A DNA stretch of 13,647 nucleotides, taken from assembly GCA_003454335.1 (NCBI GenBank), contig DMKK01000254.1, forward strand, positions 2,464 to 16,110. The letters are read 5' to 3'. The DNA is from Gammaproteobacteria bacterium. GTDB lineage: Bacteria > Pseudomonadota > Gammaproteobacteria > UBA9214. The position numbers and the translations under genes were made by a program. Shown one piece after another: positions 6,819-13,647 of this stretch. Below the pieces are notes generated by a model. The model did no database searches and was not told the origin of the DNA. It worked only from the letters and a program-made list of their open reading frames with translations. How positions within the stretch are numbered: the stretch's first letter is position 1; each line of letters begins with the position of its first letter.

Positions 6819-7193
6819 TCACTTATTGCCCGGGAAAAACCTATCCATCAGCACGACCACGACACCTGCTTCGATGCTCACTGGCACCGCTGCAAGGCTA
6901 TCACCCTTGCAGGGACCTGCAACACATTTACCATCATGCAACTGAAACAATGCGTCATGTGTTGCGCATTGAACATAGCCCTTGTCAAGGCTCAGGAACT
7001 GATCGGGCACCCAATCCAGCGGACCACCCGTGTGCGGGCAATTGTTCAGATAGCCAAATATCTGTTCGCCTTGCCGAACGACAAAGACATCGTGAAGCTG
7101 CCCGCCATGCGTCACCGTCATCCCGCGACTACCCGGATCATCCAGTTCATCCAGCCGGCAGATAACAGTCCGGGAGCGTGTAATGTCAGTCAT
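6819..7193 (-). CDS. Rieske [2Fe-2S] protein
   Basis: A 124-aa soluble Rieske ferredoxin-like protein with no signal peptide or membrane anchor, so probably a cytoplasmic electron carrier. The cluster ligands are plain: C52 and H54 in NCPHTGG, and C76 and H79 in QCATHDALF. The spacing between the two halves is longer than in bc1-type Rieske proteins and contains LDWVPDQFL, a pattern I associate with a stand-alone Rieske group in proteobacteria. A further GKCVAGPCKGDSL segment follows. It starts 9 nt after the stop of the sugar kinase gene, so the two are very probably co-transcribed. The ribosome binding site is weak, which fits coupled translation. Its redox partner cannot be inferred. Confidence 0.92.
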   Translation of the reverse strand: MTDITRSRTVICRLDELDDPGSRGMTVTHGGQLHDVFVVRQGEQIFGYLNNCPHTGGPLDWVPDQFLSLDKGYVQCATHDALFQLHDGKCVAGPCKGDSLAAVPVSIEAGVVVVLMDRFFPGNK

Positions 7194-7202
7194 GGCATTT
7201 CG

Positions 7203-8072
7203 CTAAAGAGTCAAACCGTCAAAACCAGTCTGACCACATTTGTTACCGGCCAGCAGGCAGGCGCGGGCAAGTATTCCTTCAATATTCAGCGCCTCCAGAT
7301 AACCGCTGATGATACCTGCATTGAACGTATCACCGGCACCCAGCGTATCAATCACCTTTGCAGGCAGAACAGCCGGATGCCGGTATTCCCTGCCATCCCT
7401 GCCCAGCGCCGCAGCGCCTGCGTCACCCCAGGAGCAAAACAGGTCCGCCCCCGAACAATCCGCAGACACGGATTGCAGTAGTGCCAGCGGATCGGTAAAC
7501 CCCCGCGTACCGGCATAGCTTTTTGAAAACATCAACACATCTGCCAAAGGAAACAGGGATTCGATTTCGTCACGCGGCTTCTCTATTTCCAGTGAGCAGC
7601 AGGTAGCCGGAGAAATCTCCCGTACCCGTTCAAGCATTTGCCGTACGCCGACCACATTCCGTCCTTCAAAATGCAGCCAGTCAAGTGGCTTTAGATCGAT
7701 TGCGCTGAATGCTGCAAAGCTGTACTCCGGCAGGTCACGGAAATGTGTAATGGTACGCGAACCGGTCTGCCTGCTGATAATGACCGAGGACACCGGCATA
7801 CTGCCCGCACCTGATTGCTCACAGGCAGAAATATCAATGCCGTGACGGGTCAGGTCATCAGCGACCAGAATACCCTCGGCATTATCCACCAGCACACCGG
7901 CCCAGCGACAGCTCAGGCCCAGTTGACTGAGCACAACCAGGGTATTGGCCGTATTGCCGCCACGCTCCAGCCTGCGGTTGTAACAGCGTATCTCGTCATT
8001 TTCATCCGGGTAGCAGTCAACCAGATGAATAATATCAAGCGTTGCATTACCGATACCAAGAACGACTGTCAT
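7203..8072 (-). CDS. PfkB-family sugar kinase, ketohexokinase-like
   Basis: A 289-aa ribokinase/PfkB-fold kinase that should phosphorylate a sugar with ATP. The sugar-binding N-terminal motif RGGNTANT (37-44) and the catalytic anion-hole motif DTLGAGDTFNAG (242-253, catalytic base D248) are intact. Several stretches match animal ketohexokinase as I remember it: DENDEIRC (23-30), LHFEGRN (133-139), LEIEKPRDEI (161-170) and GNKCG-x-x-GFDG (276-286). This suggests a ketose kinase making fructose 1-phosphate, although bacterial members may use other substrates. The start at 8072 matches the fold's first strand but has no good ribosome binding site. It is followed 9 nt later by the Rieske gene. 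Two palindromes lie 76-99 bases upstream of its start and might be operators. Confidence 0.85.
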   Translation of the reverse strand: MTVVLGIGNATLDIIHLVDCYPDENDEIRCYNRRLERGGNTANTLVVLSQLGLSCRWAGVLVDNAEGILVADDLTRHGIDISACEQSGAGSMPVSSVIISRQTGSRTITHFRDLPEYSFAAFSAIDLKPLDWLHFEGRNVVGVRQMLERVREISPATCCSLEIEKPRDEIESLFPLADVLMFSKSYAGTRGFTDPLALLQSVSADCSGADLFCSWGDAGAAALGRDGREYRHPAVLPAKVIDTLGAGDTFNAGIISGYLEALNIEGILARACLLAGNKCGQTGFDGLTL

Positions 8073-8147
8073 GCTGGCAGACTACGTTCATTCACGGTTT
8101 TGTCAACCATGTAACAGAATGGTCCCGGCAGAAACATGCAACAGGGA

Positions 8148-8171
8148 CAGACCAGGTCTGGACAGGCCTGT
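8148..8171. promoter_or_regulatory. Adjacent palindromes upstream of the sugar kinase
   Basis: CAGACC-A-GGTCTG (8148-8160) is a perfect 13-bp palindrome. One base later comes ACAGGCCTGT (8162-8171), a perfect 10-bp palindrome. They lie 76 to 99 bases before the kinase start at 8072, a reasonable place for a repressor or activator site. Together they could also fold as a hairpin. No regulator gene is adjacent, and the assignment rests on symmetry and position only. Confidence 0.3.
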
Positions 8172-8218
8172 TTGTTATTATTCAGCAGCCGTTCAACAAG
8201 AGAAAGATAGAGACATCC

Positions 8219-8299
8219 GCCACGGAATTACACAGACAAACACGGAAGAATAAAGACCTTAATAGAATTATATCCGTGTAATTCCGTGTGCTTCCGCGA
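8219..8299. repeat. Dispersed-type inverted repeat (CACGGAATTACAC arms)
   Basis: CACGGAATTACAC at 8221-8233 is repeated exactly inverted as GTGTAATTCCGTG at 8276-8288, with 42 bases between. Outside the exact arms are further copies of the CGGAA word, namely CACGGAAG at 8241-8248 and CTTCCGCG at 8291-8298. I recall the CCGTGTAATTCCGTGTGCTTCCG word as a dispersed repeat in several bacterial genomes, but this is not checked. It lies 40 bases past the end of the giant gene and could form a 3' hairpin of that transcript. Confidence 0.55.
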
Positions 8300-8338
8300 C
8301 AATCAAAAGAAACTTGCTCTCAGATTAAATGAGCACCA

Positions 8339-11300
8339 TCAATTATTGCGCACAACGCGGAAGCCAAGGTTATCAAGCCGCGCATCCTGATTATACTGCC
8401 CGCGCTTGGCGTTACGCAGCGTATCCAGCGGACTGGTATAACCACCACCGCGCACCACTCGCTGAGTACATTCCGGCGTCATCCAGGCACTGCCATCGTC
8501 CGGCACCCCGGTATAGCTTTTATGGTAACAGTCTTCCGTCCACTCCTGTGCATTACCTGCCATATCGTGCAGGCTAAAATCATTGGCCCTGAAACTGCCC
8601 GCCGGCGCAGTACGAGAACCGTCCCACTGACTGCCACAGTTAAAACAGTTCGCCGGTTTAACATCCACCTTGCTGTCCCACCATACCTTTGCAGTATTAC
8701 CCGCGCGGGCCGCATATTCCCATTCAGATTCTGTTGGCAACCGGTATTTATTGCCGGTCTTTTTCGACAACCAGGCAGCATATGCCCGCGCATCATTCCA
8801 TGAAACATTGATAACAGGCCGCTCACCACGCCCCCATGACTCGTCATAGGGCAAACGGCGGCCTGTGGCACGCGCAAATTTATCATATTCTGCGAACGTG
8901 ACTTCATGCTTGCTGATGGAAAAACCGGGCAGGGTCACATTGTGGCGCGGACTTTCATCAAAGTTCAGTGAATTACCGGGACTACCCATCAAATACTCAG
9001 CAGCCGGTAACGCGACCATCACCGGCCCTTTTGAACCACCTTCCAGAGTATCCCGAAAAGACCGGATGGTTGTTACCGGGGCGGGCTCGGATACGGGTGC
9101 AATCCCGGGGGCAGGAACAACTTCTTCCGGCGGGATTTCTGCAACCGGCTCTGCGACTACCAGAGGAGGTGTCACTATGGCTACAGGCGTCTTGTCCTCA
9201 ACTGGCGGCTCAACAGGCTTGGCGGGCTTGCTGACCGCAGTTACCGGCGCAGCCGTTGTCAACAAGGGCTCATCTCCGTCTGTATGCTTATCAACAATCG
9301 TGTCCTCAATGCTAATAATACCCGACAACGGATTTCCGGAACCTATCAGCAACCAGGCTGCCAGCACCACACCACCGACAACGCCAAGACCGATAGCCGT
9401 GCCCAGCCAGCGCCGCTGATTGGTGCCCTTGTCGACTGATACCCGAGAGGGTTGCCCGCTGTCCTTGTTACTGTCAACAGATTTATTCCTGGTGTCCGAC
9501 GCCGCGGTCTTTGCCGCCGTCTGCTGCGCCTCATGGCGATCACTTTCTGCCACGTCTGTTTCAAGTGAAGGTACGCGTACCGGGGTACTGGTTACCGCCT
9601 CACCAGTATTTTCCCGCAGCACATTGACTTGCTCAATCAGCTGATCGCGGGCAGCCTCTGCCTCGGCCCGCAGACGCAACGCAATCGCCATGTTCTTCTT
9701 GCTCTCGCCTAATTCCTGGCGCAGTTTCTCCGGATCCTCTACCTGTCCCTGGCTGCCCACATTCATCAGGCCCCTTGCAACCTCGACCTCGCCACGCAGA
9801 GCATTCATCTTTTCACGCAAGGTCTGTTGCTCATCCAGGGCTGCATCACGATCCAGCGTCAGTTGCTTCAGCTGCGATTCAAGCTGCGTGATAGTGGACA
9901 CTGCCTGCTGATTTTGCTCTTGCATCATGTCCAGATCGACCTGCCGGCGGTCCTTTTCCTGCCGTGTCAAATCGGCGACTTCTGCATGCGCCTTTTGCAA
10001 TTCCTGCTGCAAGGTGAGCATCTGTTCTTCAGACTGCCCCTGTGCCTCTATCAAATCCCGCAGGCGCTCCTGCTCCTCTTCCCGTCCGGCATCCCTGGCC
10101 TCTTCTATTGCTCCGGACTGGTTCGTCAGGTTAGTTTCATGCTCGACGGCAATTGCCGTCAGTTGTTCTTTCAGCTCACGCTGGCGCGCAGCCATTTCTG
10201 CACGCTCTTCAGCCCGTGCCTGGCGTTCCGCATGCAGCTCTTCCCGAAGATTGTCCAAATCCGCCTGCGAGCCATCACGTGTATTCTTGTGATCAGTCGT
10301 TGTCTGCTCCAGCTTCTTGCGCAACCGGTTAATCTGCCCTTGCAGCTCTTTCTCATTATCATTCTTGCGCATCAGGTCCTCATGCGCCTTCTGGATGGCT
10401 TCGTTATGCTCCTGCTCAAGCTCCCGGGTACGCTCGGTCTGCTGTTCCAGTTGCAAGTGACCGTCTCCATGCTGCTGTCGCAATGTTTCAAGTTCTTGAT
10501 CAAGGGCGCTCCGAACCTCCCCCGACTGCAATATTTCCTGCTGTAAATCCCTTATCTGTACGTCCTTGTCACCACCCGACTGTTCAAACCCGGTAGCCCG
10601 TGCCTGTTCTGCCTCCAGCTGTTCCTGCAACAGCTGCAGCTCTGCTGCTGAACTACTGGCCACCCCGTCTGCCTGCTCTTTAACTGCTGCAAGCTCACTT
10701 TCCAGATGCGTCTTTTCCTCAATGGCGGTATTCAGTGTCTGCTGCAGTTGCTCTCGCTCCGTCGCCGAGAGCTCAAGATCATCGGTATGCAATGACTGTT
10801 CATTTCTGAGCGCTACATTCTCGGACTCCAGTCGCTCAATCTGCTCCCGTGCCTTGTCAAGGTGTTCCTGTTGTTCTTTCTCAACACATTCCCTGTTCTC
10901 TTCAGCCCTGGCCTTGACCTGCTCCAGTTCCTTATGAAGCTTTTCAATAGCATGCTGTTCACTTCCCATCGCCTGCTGCAAGGTGGCACGCTCGGTCTCC
11001 CACTCGGCCTGCTGCTTCTGCAATGCATCTTCAGTTGCCTGCCTGGCGCCCTGCTGGTTACCGGCATCTTCCTTATGCTCGTCCAGCAACAGCGCGGCTT
11101 CACGCAATTCTGTCCGTAGTTTCTCATTGTCCTGCTGCAGGGACTGCACCGTCCCGGAAACTTCTTCCCGGTCCTCTGATATCGCCGATAGCTCCTGTTG
11201 CTGCTTGTCGAGCAATGATTGCAGTTCCCCAACCTGCTGCTCCAGCACCTGCTGCTGTTCTTTTGCCTCATCCAGCGTGGCTTCAAGCCCCTGCTCGCCT

Positions 11301-13363
11301 GTCTCCACCTCTGACTGCAAGTCATCAAACCGCTTAGTCAATCCGGAATTTTCTTCCTGCAGCGCCAGTGCACGGGCAGATTCATCCGCCAGCCTGCCGG
11401 CAAACGCATCAACTTCCTGCTGCAGACTGTCAAGGTCCCCCTGCAACTTTCCTGACAGCTCTGTTTGCTGCTGCAGCTGTTCCTGCAATTCCTTGTCAGA
11501 AGCCTCGCGCTCGGTATCGTGTGTTCTGGCCTCCTCCTGATAATCGGCTATCGTCAGGCCAGACGCGGCCAATTCCTTCTGCAACTGTTCAACCAGATCC
11601 TGCTGCTCCTGCAACCGGCTTTCAGCTTCATTCAGCAATTCAGTACCTGCTTCATCCGACTTGATAACATCGGATTCAAGTACCGATACACGCTCATTGG
11701 CCTTTTCCAGCGCATCCTGCAGTTGCTGCATTTCCTGCTGTGCCGACCGCCTCGACACCGCATCCTGTTCCAGCACACGGCACTCTTCCCGGGCAATCTC
11801 GACCTGTGACTGACCCTCGCTTAACTGATTATCCAGCTGTCCAAGCTCCAGCTTGTGAGCATTCATCACATCTGTATGCTGTTCCTGCAAGGCGGCATAC
11901 TGATCCTGCAGCAACTGCATTTCATCCGCATCACTTTGCACCTGCGCATACAGCGAGCCCAGCTTTTCTCCTGACTCACCAAGCTCACCACGCAACTGTT
12001 CGAGTTGCTCTGCATCAGTCTTTGTCTGGGCATATAAATCACTCAGCTTGTCACCCGACTCGCCGAGCTCACCACGCAGTTGTTCTATCTGCTCCGTCAT
12101 ACGAACTTCAGCAGACTGGCTTTCCTTTATCTCTGCAACCAGTTTCTCTTTGTCTGTGCGTAATGACTCCAGTTCCTCATTATGTGCTGCAGGCACTCCT
12201 GACACTGCTTCATCTGCTGCACCGATATTGTCTGTTGCTGACTGGTTGACGGAATCGGTATTAGCCACATCAGCTGCAGGCTTGTCGGTGACCGGTGCAT
12301 CCGCAGGCACGGCTTCTGGCTCAGGACCGGGAATACCGCCCTCCAGCACATACACATCAAACCCCTTGTGACTTAACAGAAAACCGGCCGATTCACTGCG
12401 CCGGCCGGTATCACAACAAATGATATATTTCGTATTAAAGACCAGTTCGGACATTTCATTGCGCAGGTTCGAGAGCGGCATGTTAACGCTATCCTCGAAC
12501 GATCCGCCTTCATATTCATCCGCAGTCCTGACATCGACCCAGACCGCATCCTCATCGACCATGGCAGCCGCCTGTTTATAATCAACACGCTTGACCAGCT
12601 GATTCTTGAGCAACTCGATAAAGTCTTCTTTTGCCAGGCGCATCAGCAAACCATCGGTCAGCATGGTCACCGTTGCATTGCGTTTTTTATCCGATACCAG
12701 TGCATCTTCACCAAATGAGGTGCCGTCACCAAGCTCGGCCAGGAACTGCGCTTCAGCGTCCGGTGAATCCTTGCGGGTTACTACACAACGGCCTTCATGA
12801 ATGGTATAGAAATAATCGCCGGCATCACCCTGCTGGATCACGACATCGCCGGCCTTTACCGGGTATGACTGCATCTTGATCAGCAGGCTCTGTATCATTG
12901 CCGGAGGAATCTTTATAAAGGCCTCCGTCTGCAGAATACGGGTCATCCAGTCCTGGTTATCATCTGCCCCGATTTCAACAACTTCGGCACTACTCGACTG
13001 GTCCCAGGTCAAAAACACATCCAGCAACCCTGAATCTATCCTTGCGATAATGCACTTCTTGACAGCACGCGCTGACAGGGGTCTTGGCTGCTGATTGGAA
13101 ATGGCATAACGGCTCATGTCCGTGTCGGCCTCAACCTCGCTGGCGACCTTGCGAAAGCCGTCAATCAGATTGATCTTGCCTTCAAGCAAAAAGATGGACT
13201 GGTTGTCCTTGTCACCCTTGCGGAACAGGTAGCGTCCCGCCAGCACCTCTTCAACAATGATTTTTTCCGACACTTTCCTGAAGCGCTCCGGAGAAAGTGC
13301 ATTCAGGGGAACGAGCTCCTGAAGGAGCTTTTTATCAACTATTAGCTTTTTCGCAGTGCGCAT
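8339..13363 (-). CDS. Giant CNB-rhodanese-coiled coil-TM-FGE protein
   Basis: A 1674-aa multidomain membrane protein. Residues about 24-120 look like a degenerate cyclic-nucleotide-binding domain. Residues about 138-252 are a second, with an intact phosphate cassette FGEDALVSDKKRNATV (E219, R228). Residues 260-345 are a rhodanese domain with active-site loop CDTGRR (C317). After a short linker, about 396-1250 is Glu/Gln-rich coiled coil, including a 28-residue tandem repeat. A Lys/Ser/Thr-rich stretch ends in RR (1317-1318) before one transmembrane helix (about 1321-1342). A Pro/Val-rich linker leads to an FGE-sulfatase fold (1445-1674) with RLPTESEWEYAARAG and four cysteines likely to form disulfides. 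The catalytic FGE cysteines are missing. Positive charges before the helix predict the head inside and the FGE domain in the periplasm. The ATG at 13363 with AGGTGG just upstream is preferred over a TTG 13 codons earlier. The role is unknown; a sensory scaffold is an inference. Confidence 0.92.
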   Translation of the reverse strand: MRTAKKLIVDKKLLQELVPLNALSPERFRKVSEKIIVEEVLAGRYLFRKGDKDNQSIFLLEGKINLIDGFRKVASEVEADTDMSRYAISNQQPRPLSARAVKKCIIARIDSGLLDVFLTWDQSSSAEVVEIGADDNQDWMTRILQTEAFIKIPPAMIQSLLIKMQSYPVKAGDVVIQQGDAGDYFYTIHEGRCVVTRKDSPDAEAQFLAELGDGTSFGEDALVSDKKRNATVTMLTDGLLMRLAKEDFIELLKNQLVKRVDYKQAAAMVDEDAVWVDVRTADEYEGGSFEDSVNMPLSNLRNEMSELVFNTKYIICCDTGRRSESAGFLLSHKGFDVYVLEGGIPGPEPEAVPADAPVTDKPAADVANTDSVNQSATDNIGAADEAVSGVPAAHNEELESLRTDKEKLVAEIKESQSAEVRMTEQIEQLRGELGESGDKLSDLYAQTKTDAEQLEQLRGELGESGEKLGSLYAQVQSDADEMQLLQDQYAALQEQHTDVMNAHKLELGQLDNQLSEGQSQVEIAREECRVLEQDAVSRRSAQQEMQQLQDALEKANERVSVLESDVIKSDEAGTELLNEAESRLQEQQDLVEQLQKELAASGLTIADYQEEARTHDTEREASDKELQEQLQQQTELSGKLQGDLDSLQQEVDAFAGRLADESARALALQEENSGLTKRFDDLQSEVETGEQGLEATLDEAKEQQQVLEQQVGELQSLLDKQQQELSAISEDREEVSGTVQSLQQDNEKLRTELREAALLLDEHKEDAGNQQGARQATEDALQKQQAEWETERATLQQAMGSEQHAIEKLHKELEQVKARAEENRECVEKEQQEHLDKAREQIERLESENVALRNEQSLHTDDLELSATEREQLQQTLNTAIEEKTHLESELAAVKEQADGVASSSAAELQLLQEQLEAEQARATGFEQSGGDKDVQIRDLQQEILQSGEVRSALDQELETLRQQHGDGHLQLEQQTERTRELEQEHNEAIQKAHEDLMRKNDNEKELQGQINRLRKKLEQTTTDHKNTRDGSQADLDNLREELHAERQARAEERAEMAARQRELKEQLTAIAVEHETNLTNQSGAIEEARDAGREEEQERLRDLIEAQGQSEEQMLTLQQELQKAHAEVADLTRQEKDRRQVDLDMMQEQNQQAVSTITQLESQLKQLTLDRDAALDEQQTLREKMNALRGEVEVARGLMNVGSQGQVEDPEKLRQELGESKKNMAIALRLRAEAEAARDQLIEQVNVLRENTGEAVTSTPVRVPSLETDVAESDRHEAQQTAAKTAASDTRNKSVDSNKDSGQPSRVSVDKGTNQRRWLGTAIGLGVVGGVVLAAWLLIGSGNPLSGIISIEDTIVDKHTDGDEPLLTTAAPVTAVSKPAKPVEPPVEDKTPVAIVTPPLVVAEPVAEIPPEEVVPAPGIAPVSEPAPVTTIRSFRDTLEGGSKGPVMVALPAAEYLMGSPGNSLNFDESPRHNVTLPGFSISKHEVTFAEYDKFARATGRRLPYDESWGRGERPVINVSWNDARAYAAWLSKKTGNKYRLPTESEWEYAARAGNTAKVWWDSKVDVKPANCFNCGSQWDGSRTAPAGSFRANDFSLHDMAGNAQEWTEDCYHKSYTGVPDDGSAWMTPECTQRVVRGGGYTSPLDTLRNAKRGQYNQDARLDNLGFRVVRNN
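11927..12094 (-). repeat. 84-bp tandem duplication inside the coiled coil
   Basis: Two consecutive 28-codon units, 12094-12011 and 11927-12010, encode nearly the same sequence: EQ(I/L)EQLRGELGESG(D/E)KL, then (S/G)(D/S)LYAQ, then a variable QTKTDA or QVQSDA end. The unit is exactly four heptads long, so duplication keeps the coiled-coil register. DNA identity is still visible, for example TCACCACGCA followed by ACTGTTC or GTTGTTC. This suggests growth of the coiled coil by fairly recent unequal exchange or slippage. Confidence 0.85.
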
Positions 13364-13647
13364 ATCCACCTGATCCAGTGTATTCCAGCCGGTTATCAAC
13401 AACCCCGATTGCCAGGGTCCGTTACAGCCATTTGCCGCATACTGCTTATCGGCTCATCAGGGTTGATATTTAGCAGCCAGCGACCACCCCCCCGATAAGG
13501 TTGCGCCGGGCTGCTTGCGAACATGAACCGGCCAGCATGCAAACGTTATTCAACAACAGGTCACAGCAAGATCTGTCCAACGGCAGATTAGCGGTGACAG
13601 CCGTGAAAAGACGGATAAAGCAGCCTGTCGCACCAACCCCATTCAAG
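13364..13647. other. Region upstream of the giant gene
   Basis: The 284 bases to the window edge contain no gene I can support. The giant gene's promoter should be here, but I found no -35/-10 pair with good spacing. A run of seven C at about 13487-13493 and scattered short inverted words around TTATC/GATAA are visible. A frame open to the window end from GTG 13594 or 13603 on the plus strand lacks a ribosome binding site. A minus-strand frame of about 57 codons enters from the window end but has no recognisable protein features. Confidence 0.4.

Noticed and set aside
9827..10546. Long plus-strand open frame (239 codons) opposite the coiled coil, with similar ones at 11465-11809 and 10983-11540
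   Set aside because: They are antisense shadows of Glu/Gln/Leu-rich codons. The products are Cys/Ser/Leu-rich, have no recognisable domain, and no ribosome binding sites were apparent.
11927..12094. CRISPR-like or tandem DNA repeat array
   Set aside because: Only two adjacent units without spacers, both inside a coding frame. It is a duplicated coiled-coil segment.
13364..13402. TTG start for the giant gene, 13 codons upstream
   Set aside because: An ATG at 13363 with AGGTGG just before it is the better start.
13594..13647. Start of a plus-strand gene running off the window end (GTG at 13594 or 13603)
   Set aside because: Fewer than 20 codons visible, no ribosome binding site and no recognisable sequence.

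Overview
The window looks like chromosomal DNA of a gammaproteobacterium with an ordinary, balanced base composition. The rpe-gph-trpE-trpG-trpD-trpC gene order is typical of pseudomonads and of many Chromatiales-type or sulfur-oxidising gammaproteobacteria. A small acidic DUF6763-like protein and a Rieske ferredoxin of a type I associate with the same groups also fit. I see no phage, transposase, rRNA, tRNA or CRISPR. The genus is not determined.

Bases 28-5526, all on the minus strand, hold one tightly packed gene set: rpe (ribulose-phosphate 3-epimerase), gph (phosphoglycolate phosphatase), trpE, trpG, trpD and trpC. Spacing is close: 10 nt between rpe and gph, 2 nt between trpE and trpG, and a GTGA overlap between trpD and trpC. 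Two gaps break the pattern. A 138-nt gap before trpE contains a possible leader reading frame. A 103-nt gap between trpG and trpD is filled by a REP/BIME-like inverted repeat whose outer end carries the trpG stop codon. Together these genes turn chorismate into indole-3-glycerol phosphate (trpF is not in the window), with the pentose-phosphate and phosphoglycolate enzymes upstream, as in related operons.

Bases 5527-6818 form a divergent regulatory region. A good sigma70-like promoter (6000/5977 elements, 17-nt spacer) drives two small plus-strand proteins, a 95-aa DUF6763-like protein and an unrecognised 64-aa protein with a near-perfect ribosome binding site. Hairpins lie in the convergent space that follows.

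Bases 6819-8072, minus strand, carry a two-gene unit: a PfkB-family sugar kinase that strongly resembles animal-type ketohexokinase, followed 9 nt later by a small Rieske [2Fe-2S] protein. Upstream of the kinase (8073-8338) are two adjacent palindromes and a dispersed-type inverted repeat.

Bases 8339-13363, minus strand, are one gene for a 1674-aa protein and are the most unusual part of the window. In order it has a degenerate cyclic-nucleotide-binding domain, an intact cyclic-nucleotide-binding domain, a rhodanese domain with its catalytic cysteine, a Glu/Gln-rich coiled coil of about 850 residues, one transmembrane helix, a Pro/Val-rich linker and a C-terminal FGE-sulfatase (SUMF1-type) domain that lacks the catalytic cysteines. 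The charge pattern suggests a cytoplasmic sensory head and coiled coil, with the FGE-fold domain in the periplasm.
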